In this document: positions 57,847-64,000 of the stretch, in pieces
Numbering within the stretch: the stretch's first letter is position 1
Layout of the letters: every line of letters begins with the position of its first letter
Source of the DNA: Rhodovulum robiginosum
GTDB lineage: Bacteria; Pseudomonadota; Alphaproteobacteria; Rhodobacterales; Rhodobacteraceae
Length of the DNA: 64,000 bases
Direction of reading: 5' to 3'
NCBI RefSeq assembly: GCF_003944755.1
Contig: NZ_RWGU01000041.1
Span: 53,790-117,789, forward strand
Made by a program: the position numbers and the translations under genes
Notes under the pieces: generated by a model
Database searches by the model: none
Told to the model about the DNA's origin: nothing
What the model saw: the letters and a program-made list of their open reading frames with translations, nothing else

Positions 57847-58551
57847 ATGAGCAGCATGCCCGCCATTCGCGACGATCTGCGCGCCCGGATCATCGCCGAC
57901 CCGGACGTGATCCTCGAAGACCCCGAGGTGATGCGCGCGCTGGTGGCCGCCAACGAAAAGGTGCTGGGCGGCAATATCATCGACATGCGCGGCATCGCGA
58001 TGGAGCGGCTGGAGGCCCGGCTCGACCGGCTGGAAGAGACCCACCGCATGGTGATCGCCGCGGCCTATGAAAACCTCGCCGGTACCAACCAGATCCACCG
58101 CGCCATCCTGCGCCTGCTGGACCCGACCGATTTCGAGGGCTTCCTCGCGGCGCTGGGCAGCGAGGTCGCCGATACGTTGAGGGTCGATTGCCTGCGGCTG
58201 ATCCTGGAAGGCGAGGCCGACGAGATGGCCGGCGGGCTGGATCGGCTGGGCGAGGTCCTGGTCATCGCCGGACCCGGCTTTGTCGAGGCCGTGATCGGGC
58301 GGGGCCGCGGCACAGGGCGGGCGGTGACGCTGCGCCAATGCCAGGCCGGCGATGCGGATGTCTACGGCGCCAAGGCGGTCGATATCCGGTCGGAGGCGCT
58401 GATGCGGCTCGATCTCGGCGCCGGGCGGCGGCCGGCGATGCTGGCCATGGGGGCCGAGGACCCGCACCTGTTCGCCCCAAACCAGGGCACCGACCTTCTG
58501 GCCTTTTTCGCGGGCGTGTTCGAACGGGCGATGCGCCGCTGGCTGTCGTGA
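57847..58551 (+). CDS. DUF484 family protein
   Basis: 234-residue protein with an N-terminal helical part (about 1-80, with LEARLDRLEETHRMVI likely coiled coil) and a GAF-like second half. Related to YigA of E. coli, which also sits next to xerC. The function is unknown. The stop overlaps the xerC GTG start (GTGA). Confidence 0.88.
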   Translation: MSSMPAIRDDLRARIIADPDVILEDPEVMRALVAANEKVLGGNIIDMRGIAMERLEARLDRLEETHRMVIAAAYENLAGTNQIHRAILRLLDPTDFEGFLAALGSEVADTLRVDCLRLILEGEADEMAGGLDRLGEVLVIAGPGFVEAVIGRGRGTGRAVTLRQCQAGDADVYGAKAVDIRSEALMRLDLGAGRRPAMLAMGAEDPHLFAPNQGTDLLAFFAGVFERAMRRWLS

Positions 58552-59471
58552 GCCTTGCGCTTTCCGACGGCGCGCGCGCGGCGCTATCCGACTGGCTGGC
58601 CCAGGAAAAGGCGCTGAACGGCGCGGCCGAGAACACGCTGGCCGCCTATGGGCGCGACGTCACGGGCTTTCTGGCCTTTCTGGCAGAGTATCAGGGCGCG
58701 GCCCCCGGCACCGGGGCGCTGGCCCGCGTGGGCTTGCGCGAGATGCGCGCCTGGATGGCACATGAACGCGGGCGCGGCGTGGCGGCACGCTCGCTCGCGC
58801 GGTCGCTTTCGGCGGTCAAGGGGTTTTACCGCTGGCTCGGGCGGCGCGACGGGTTCGAACCCACGGCCGTTCTGTCGGTGCGCGCGCCCAAGTTCAGCCG
58901 CAAGCTGCCCCGCCCGCTGGCCGAGGACGCCGCCCGCGCCGTGATCGGCACGGTCGAACTGCAAAGCGACACGCCCTGGGTGGCGGCGCGCGACGCGGCG
59001 GTGGTGACACTGCTCTACGGCTGCGGATTGCGCATTTCAGAAGCACTGGGGCTGACCGGCCGCGATGCCCCCCTGCCCGAGGCGCTGCGGATCCACGGCA
59101 AGGGCGGCAAGGAACGGATGGTGCCGGTGATTCCGGCCGCGCGCGCGGCGGTGGACCGGTATCTCGCGCTTTGCCCCTTCGAGCCCGGCCCCGACGCCCC
59201 GCTCTTTCGCGGCGTGCGCGGCGGCGCGCTGAACCCGCGTCTGGTGGCCAAGGCGATGGAGCGGGTGCGCCTGCAACTGGGCCTGCCCGCGACCGCCACG
59301 CCGCACGCGCTGCGCCACAGCTTTGCCACGCACCTGCTGGGCGCGGGCGGCGATCTGCGCGCGATACAGGAGTTGCTGGGCCACGCCTCGCTGTCCACCA
59401 CCCAGGCCTATACGGCGGTCGACACCGCGCGGCTGATGGAAGTCTACGCCGCGGCGCATCCCAAGGCCTGA
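58548..59471 (+). CDS. xerC: Tyrosine recombinase XerC
   Basis: Site-specific recombinase that resolves chromosome dimers at dif with XerD. It has 307 residues from the GTG at 58548. The N-terminal SAM-like core-binding domain ends near residue 100. Catalytic residues are R in GCGLRISEAL, K in GKGGKERMVP, H/R in HALRHSFATHLL, the second H in LGHASLSTTQAY and the nucleophile Tyr in that last block. It is followed by two hairpins. Confidence 0.95.
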   Translation: MSLALSDGARAALSDWLAQEKALNGAAENTLAAYGRDVTGFLAFLAEYQGAAPGTGALARVGLREMRAWMAHERGRGVAARSLARSLSAVKGFYRWLGRRDGFEPTAVLSVRAPKFSRKLPRPLAEDAARAVIGTVELQSDTPWVAARDAAVVTLLYGCGLRISEALGLTGRDAPLPEALRIHGKGGKERMVPVIPAARAAVDRYLALCPFEPGPDAPLFRGVRGGALNPRLVAKAMERVRLQLGLPATATPHALRHSFATHLLGAGGDLRAIQELLGHASLSTTQAYTAVDTARLMEVYAAAHPKA

Positions 59472-59813
59472 GCCGGTTTTCGAAAGGCGCGCGCTGGCGC
59501 GCGCACAGCTTTTGCCGGGCGGCCCGTTCCGGGCCGCGTTGGGGTATTTGGGCCAAGAAGAAATGCAGGCATCGGGCAGGCCGAGCCGGATCGGCCCGGT
59601 GGCCCGGGCTTGATCGACGAGCGCGCCCTTCTGGCTGGCCCGCAGCCGGCCGGCAGCCTGCAGCGCGGCGGCACGGACGCGGACCGGCGGCATCTGCGGG
59701 TGGCGGCCGGAGGCCAGCGCCCGTGCGGCCTCGGCGGGGCAGACGGGTGTCCGCCTGCCCCGCCGGTGGGCAAGGTCGATCAGGACCGCGCCGATCTCAT
59801 CCGCCGAGGGCAT
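59037..59813 (-). CDS. DUF3253 protein with abnormal C-terminal extension
   Basis: Residues 1-80 from the ATG at 59813 resemble DUF3253: ADEIGAVLIDLAHRRGRRTPVCPAEAARAL, then MPPVRVRAAALQAAGRLRASQKGALVDQARATGPIRL. Such proteins normally end near GPIRL. Here the frame continues through the repeat and antisense to xerC for about 170 more residues with no recognisable domain. The ATG overlaps the ileS end by 17 bases. Only 59560-59813 is well supported as coding. A lost stop (TGC where TGA is expected, near the GLPDAC codons) or a sequence error is possible. Confidence 0.5.
   Translation of the reverse strand: MPSADEIGAVLIDLAHRRGRRTPVCPAEAARALASGRHPQMPPVRVRAAALQAAGRLRASQKGALVDQARATGPIRLGLPDACISSWPKYPNAARNGPPGKSCARASARLSKTGSGLGMRRGVDFHQPRGVDRRIGLGGGQRGVAQQLLYRAQIAARAQQVRGKAVAQRVRRGGRGQAQLQAHPLHRLGHQTRVQRAAAHAAKERGVGAGLEGAKREIPVHRRARGRNHRHHPFLAALAVDPQRLGQGGIAAGQPQCF
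59487..59514 (+). terminator. Terminator-like hairpin after xerC
   Basis: Perfect 8-base stem GCGCGCGC/GCGCGCGC with a TG loop (59487-59504), then ACAGCTTTT. It lies 15 bases after the xerC stop and just before repeat copy A. Confidence 0.6.
59519..59562 (+). repeat. Composite hairpin-tail repeat, copy A
   Basis: Perfect 8-base hairpin GCGGCCCG-TTC-CGGGCCGC (59519-59537) followed by GTTG, GGGTATTTGGG and CCAAGAAGAAA. It matches copy B (35111-35156, minus strand) in the same order and spacing. On the minus strand it overlaps the DUF3253 frame. Confidence 0.7.
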
Positions 59814-62703
59814 CGTTGCAGCGCGCGCAGGTATCGGCATGCGCGTGCTGGCCCACATCGGGCAGGATCTTCCAGCAACGCTGGCATTTCGCACCCTCGG
59901 CCTTTTCGAAGACCACGCCCACGCCCGGCACCTCGGGCAGGCGGAAGGCCTCGTTCGGCGAGGGGTCGGCGGTGAGCTGGATGGCCGATGTGATGCACAG
60001 ATCGTCGAAATCGACGGTTTTCAGCGCGGCCAGCACATCAGCGTCCTGCACATGGACGACCGGGGCGGCCTCGAGGCTGGCGCCGATGACCTTGTCGCGG
60101 CGCTGGATCTCGAGCGCGGCGGTGACCACCCGGCGCACCTGGCGCAGCGCGGCCCATTTCGCGGCCAGCGCGTCGTCGCGCCAGTCTTGCGGGGTGTCGG
60201 GGATGTCGGTGAGATGGATCGAGCTGTCGTCGCCCGGGAAGCGGTCGAGCCAGACCTCCTCCATCGTGAAGACGAGCACCGGGGCGAGCCAGGTGGTCAG
60301 CCGGTGGAACAGGATGTCGAGCACCGTGCGCGCGGCGCGGCGGCGGGGGCTGTCGGCCGCGTCGCAATAGAGCGCGTCCTTGCGGATGTCGAAATAGAAG
60401 GACGAGAGATCCACCGTGCAGAAATTGAAGAGCGCCTGGAACACGCCCTGGAAATCATAGGCGTCGTAGCCCTCGCGCACGGTCTGATCCAGCTCGGCCA
60501 GGCGGTGGAGCACCCAGCGTTCCAGTTCGGGCATCTCGGCGGGGTCCAGCCGCTCGGCCTCGGAAAAACCCGCGAGGTTGCCCAGCAGGAAGCGCAGGGT
60601 GTTCCTGAGCCGCCGGTAGCTGTCGGCCACGCCTTTCAAAATTTCCGGCCCGATGCGCAGATCGGCGGTGTAATCCGACTGCGCCACCCAAAGCCGCAGG
60701 ATGTCGGCGCCGTATTGCTTGGTCACGTCCTCGGGCGCCACGGTGTTGCCCAATGACTTGGACATCTTGTTGCCCTTCTCGTCGAGGGTGAAACCGTGGG
60801 TCAGCACGCCGCGATAGGGCGCGCGCCCGATGGTGCCGCAGGCCTGAAGCATGGATGAATGGAACCAGCCGCGGTGCTGATCGGTGCCTTCGAGGTAGAG
60901 ATCCGCGATGCCGTCTTCGGACCCGTCGGGCCGGTCGCGCAGGACGAAGGCGTGGGTCGAGCCGCTATCGAACCAGACGTCGAGGATGTCGAAGACCTGT
61001 TCGTAATCATCGGGGTTGTGGTCGTTTCCGAGGAACCGTTCCTTGGCGCCGGGCGCATACCAGGCGTCGGCCCCCTCTTGTTCGAAAGCGGCAACGATGC
61101 GGGCGTTGACGGCCGGATCGCGCAACAGAAAGTCGGGATCGTCCGGCTTTGCGCCGGTCTTGACGAAGCAGGTGAGCGGCACGCCCCAGGCGCGCTGGCG
61201 CGACAGCACCCAGTCGGGGCGGGCCTCGATCATCGAGTAGAGGCGGTTGCGCCCGGTCTGCGGCGTCCATTTCACCAGTTTGTCGATGCTGGTCAGCGCG
61301 CGGGTGCGGATCGTGGTGCCGTAGGTGTCCTGCCCGTCGCTGACCGCGCGGTCGATGGCGGCGAACCACTGGGCCGTGTTGCGGTAGATGAGCGGCGCCT
61401 TGGAGCGCCAGCTATGGGGATAGCTGTGCTTGAGCCGGCCGCGGGCGATCAGCGCGCCGGTCTCGACCAGCGCGTCGATGACACGCTTGTTGGCGTCGCC
61501 CTCTTTCCCGTTGGGCCTGGTGATGACCGCGCCGCCGAAAAGCGGCAGGTCGGGCCGGAAAGAGCCGTCTTCCAGCACGTTGTAGGTCATCGGCAGCCCA
61601 TGTTTCAGGCCGATCTGGTAGTCGTCATCGCCGTGGCTGGGCGCGGTGTGGACGAAGCCGGTGCCGGCCTCGTCGGTGACGTGGTCGCCGGGCAGCATGG
61701 GCACGTCAAAATCCCACTCGCCCTCCGCCCCTTCGGCGCCGCGGAAGGGGTGGGCCAGCGTCAGCGCGGCCAACTCGTCGGCCGAGACGTCGCCCAGGCG
61801 GCGATACATCGAGGGCTCCAGCCGGGCGGCGCGCAGGGCGTCCTCGGCCAGCGCGTCGGCTAGGATGTAGCGGTCGCCGATCCGGGCCCAGCATTCCTCG
61901 GGGCGGCCGGTGATCTCGTAAAGGCCGTAGCCGGTGCCGGGGCCGAAACAGACCGCGCGGTTTTGCGGAATGGTCCAGGGGGTGGTTGTCCAGATCACCA
62001 CCTTGGCACCCTCAAGCGCCGAGCCGGCCCCGGCGATGATGGGGAATTTCACCCAGATCATGTGGCTCTGGTGGTCGTGGTATTCGACCTCGGCCTCGGC
62101 CAGCGCGGTCTTTTCCACCGGCGACCACATCACCGGCTTGGACCCTTGGTAAAGCGTGCCGTTCATCAGGAATTTCATGAATTCCTCGGCGATCACCGCC
62201 TCGGCGTGGAAATCCATCGTGAGGTACGGATCGGCCCAGTTTCCGGTGATGCCCAGGCGCTTGAACTCGTCGCGCTGGATGTCGATCCAGCCCTCGGCGA
62301 ATTTCCGGCATTCCTGGCGGAAATCGACGACATCCACCTTGTCCTTGTCGAGCCCCTTGGCGCGGTACTGTTCCTCGATCTTCCACTCGATGGGCAGGCC
62401 GTGGCAGTCCCAGCCGGGGACGTAGCGGGCATCGCGCCCCATCATCTGCTGGGAACGGACCACCATGTCTTTCAGGATCTTGTTCAGCGCGTGGCCGATA
62501 TGCAGGTGCCCGTTGGCGTAGGGCGGGCCGTCATGCAGCGTGAAGGGCGGCCGGCCCTGCTTGTCGCGCAGGCGGTCGTAGACGCCGATCTTTTCCCAGC
62601 GCTCCAGCCAGGCGGGTTCGCGCTTGGGCAGGCCGGCGCGCATCGGAAACTCGGTCTCGGGCAGGTTTAGGGTGTCTTTGTAGTCGGGCGTGTCGGCACA
62701 CAT
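59797..62703 (-). CDS. ileS: Isoleucyl-tRNA synthetase
   Basis: Class I synthetase of 968 residues that charges tRNA-Ile, with editing of Val. HIGH motif in YANGHLHIGHALNKI (about 63-77), CP1 editing domain with TTPWTIPQNRAVCF, and KMSKS in GNKMSKSLGN (about 646). A C-terminal zinc-binding segment CQRCWKILPDV ... CARC is complete. ATG at 62703 (MCADTPDYKDTLNLPETEF). Confidence 0.97.
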   Translation of the reverse strand: MCADTPDYKDTLNLPETEFPMRAGLPKREPAWLERWEKIGVYDRLRDKQGRPPFTLHDGPPYANGHLHIGHALNKILKDMVVRSQQMMGRDARYVPGWDCHGLPIEWKIEEQYRAKGLDKDKVDVVDFRQECRKFAEGWIDIQRDEFKRLGITGNWADPYLTMDFHAEAVIAEEFMKFLMNGTLYQGSKPVMWSPVEKTALAEAEVEYHDHQSHMIWVKFPIIAGAGSALEGAKVVIWTTTPWTIPQNRAVCFGPGTGYGLYEITGRPEECWARIGDRYILADALAEDALRAARLEPSMYRRLGDVSADELAALTLAHPFRGAEGAEGEWDFDVPMLPGDHVTDEAGTGFVHTAPSHGDDDYQIGLKHGLPMTYNVLEDGSFRPDLPLFGGAVITRPNGKEGDANKRVIDALVETGALIARGRLKHSYPHSWRSKAPLIYRNTAQWFAAIDRAVSDGQDTYGTTIRTRALTSIDKLVKWTPQTGRNRLYSMIEARPDWVLSRQRAWGVPLTCFVKTGAKPDDPDFLLRDPAVNARIVAAFEQEGADAWYAPGAKERFLGNDHNPDDYEQVFDILDVWFDSGSTHAFVLRDRPDGSEDGIADLYLEGTDQHRGWFHSSMLQACGTIGRAPYRGVLTHGFTLDEKGNKMSKSLGNTVAPEDVTKQYGADILRLWVAQSDYTADLRIGPEILKGVADSYRRLRNTLRFLLGNLAGFSEAERLDPAEMPELERWVLHRLAELDQTVREGYDAYDFQGVFQALFNFCTVDLSSFYFDIRKDALYCDAADSPRRRAARTVLDILFHRLTTWLAPVLVFTMEEVWLDRFPGDDSSIHLTDIPDTPQDWRDDALAAKWAALRQVRRVVTAALEIQRRDKVIGASLEAAPVVHVQDADVLAALKTVDFDDLCITSAIQLTADPSPNEAFRLPEVPGVGVVFEKAEGAKCQRCWKILPDVGQHAHADTCARCNDALGG

Positions 62704-62900
62704 GGGACGGGGTCCTCAGGCAATATCGGTCTGGCGATGTGTGGAAGCGGCGGCGCGAAGGGTCAAGCGCCTATATCCCGGCGTCTCCGATCTCAGAGCG
62801 CCGGGCCGGTAATTCGTTGAATGATCGCGGTGCGGTGCGTCATGGGCGGGCTTATAGGCCGGGGGCACCGGGGCGTAAAGGGACGGCGCGCCGCGGCCCC

Positions 62901-64000
62901 TCAGCCCTCGGCCCTGTTGAAGACGCCGGTCAGCGCGCGCTTGACCAGCGCGCTGACCGAGGGGCGGCGTTGCCGGCGGAACGGCAGCGGGCGGCAGACC
63001 TCCATCGCGGCGACGCCGACGCGGGCGGTGAGCGCGCCGTTGACCACCCCCTCGCCGAAGCGGCGCGAGACGCGGGCCAGCATGCCGCCGCCCGCGACGG
63101 TGCCGATCAGGTCGTCGCCCACGGCGACGGCGCCGGTGGCCACCAGGTGGGTCATCACCGCGCGGGTCAGGCGCAGGCTGCCCAGGATGCCACCGCGCCC
63201 GCCGTAGATCTCGGCGATGCGGCGGATCATGCGCAGGTTGGCGGTAAGCGCGGCGAAAAGGTCGGCCAGGGCGATGGGCACCAGCGCGGTGACGGCGGCC
63301 ACCTGCCGCGCGGCGGCCTCGATCTCGCGGATGGCCGCGGCATCGAGCGGGGCCAGCAGGTCGGTCTCGGCCTGGGCCAGAAGGGCATCGGCGTCGAAGA
63401 TATCCTCGGCCCGCTCGGCCAGCTTTTCGCGGCCCCACCTGGTGTCTTCCCGCCCGCGATAGAGGCCGATCAGGTGGTCGACCAGCTTGCGCGCGGCGCC
63501 GAGATCGGCGGCGGCAAGCGCGGCGTCGGCCTCTTTGTGCAGGTCGTCGAGGCGGCGCAGCCGGGCAAAGGCCGCCATCTCGCGCAGGGCAAGCAGCGCG
63601 AGCGCGAGCAGGACAAGGCCCAATAGCGACAGCGCGACGGTGCCAAGGATCGTGCTGCGGTCCAAAAGGCCAGTGACGAAATCCCACGCGGCCACGCTGA
63701 CGATGAAGGCCACGAGCCCGGTGAAGGCCCACCAGAACAGCCGCGCGATGGGCGAGGCGCGGCGCGCGGCAAGCGCGGCGACGGTCTGCATCGCCTGGCC
63801 GGTGGGCGCCGGTTCGGCCTCGGGCTCGGGCACCGGGGGCGCGGTGGCCGGCGATGGGTCTGGCGCGCCCTCGGGCTCTGGCTCGACCACGCGGGTGACC
63901 GGGCGCTTGAGCTGACGCTCAGAGGCCGGGCGGGCGGTGCGCCGCGCGGCGGGGCTGGGCGCAGGCTCGGGCTCGGGCGGCGGCGCCGGGGTGGGTTGCG
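62901..64000 (-). CDS. YcjF-like TIGR01620/DUF697 membrane protein (5' end outside window)
   Basis: The frame is open from 63890 to the right edge, so the N-terminus lies outside. An acidic Pro/Glu/Ala-rich N-terminal part is followed by two membrane spans (WWAFTGLVAFIVSVAAWDFVTG and LLGLVLLALALLAL) and the DUF697-type domain (AVTALVPIALADLFAALTANLRMIRRIAEIYG, then GVAAMEVCRPLPF). The role is unknown. Homologues often adjoin ycjX. The 197-base gap to ileS (62704-62900) holds no gene that I can see. Confidence 0.85.
   Translation of the reverse strand, partial: QPTPAPPPEPEPAPSPAARRTARPASERQLKRPVTRVVEPEPEGAPDPSPATAPPVPEPEAEPAPTGQAMQTVAALAARRASPIARLFWWAFTGLVAFIVSVAAWDFVTGLLDRSTILGTVALSLLGLVLLALALLALREMAAFARLRRLDDLHKEADAALAAADLGAARKLVDHLIGLYRGREDTRWGREKLAERAEDIFDADALLAQAETDLLAPLDAAAIREIEAAARQVAAVTALVPIALADLFAALTANLRMIRRIAEIYGGRGGILGSLRLTRAVMTHLVATGAVAVGDDLIGTVAGGGMLARVSRRFGEGVVNGALTARVGVAAMEVCRPLPFRRQRRPSVSALVKRALTGVFNRAEG

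Overview
The window is 64 kb of GC-rich, gene-dense alphaproteobacterial chromosome. Several things point to Rhodobacterales (Rhodobacteraceae/Roseobacter group): the ctaC-ctaB cytochrome oxidase assembly order, the ruvCAB-ybgC-tolQRAB-pal-cpoB-tilS-ftsH super-cluster, the tad locus with short 'AVTVDW' pilins, a VPLPA-CTERM protein and an FnrL-like box. No rRNA, tRNA, CRISPR array, transposase or prophage was seen. Lineage is inferred from gene content only.

Layout. 1-2 kb (minus): aa3 oxidase genes ctaC, ctaB and the first codons of a small downstream gene. 2-9 kb (plus): tldD, dprA, topA, scoA-scoB. 9-14 kb: a secreted protein of unknown function, then a DprE1-like oxidase and a DprE2-like reductase facing a HAD-UbiA fusion protein that is coupled to a lytic transglycosylase. 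This looks like a compact polyprenyl-phospho-pentose (ribose to arabinose) pathway. 14-28 kb (plus): a tad/Flp pilus locus with two tandem pilins, cpaB, cpaC, an OmpA-domain lipoprotein, cpaE (TadZ), cpaF (TadA), tadB, tadC, two TPR lipoproteins, a TadV/CpaA peptidase and an AAA+ ATPase. It is interrupted by an opposing polytopic membrane protein at 25.1-26.7 kb. 28-32 kb (plus): a ligase-associated DEXH helicase, PdeM nuclease and hotdog thioesterase.

32-35 kb (minus): fhs, chorismate mutase and folD form a one-carbon/chorismate operon. 35-47.8 kb (minus): ruvC-ruvA-ruvB, two unknown genes (one Ivy-like), ybgC, tolQ-tolR-tolA-tolB-pal-cpoB, tilS and ftsH, mostly joined by 4-base ATGA/GTGA overlaps. 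This links Holliday junction processing, envelope constriction, tRNA-Ile lysidine synthesis and membrane proteolysis. 48-54.8 kb: a DUF1127 protein with palindromic upstream sites, prmA, an adenylate-kinase-like protein, msrA, a VPLPA-CTERM protein, and a divergent MFS transporter / YeeE pair with an FNR-type box between them. 54.8-64 kb: priA, a small transaldolase, DUF484-xerC, a DUF3253 gene whose frame lacks the expected stop, ileS, and a truncated YcjF-like membrane protein.

Most interesting: the three-polypeptide DprE1/DprE2/UbiA-HAD set; a composite repeat (perfect hairpin plus GGGTATTT...CCAAGAAGAA tail) present twice about 24 kb apart; two Flp pilins with Asp/Trp in place of the usual Glu5/Tyr6; an Ivy-like lysozyme-inhibitor candidate inside the ruv-tol cluster; and a predicted FnrL site upstream of a sulfur importer.
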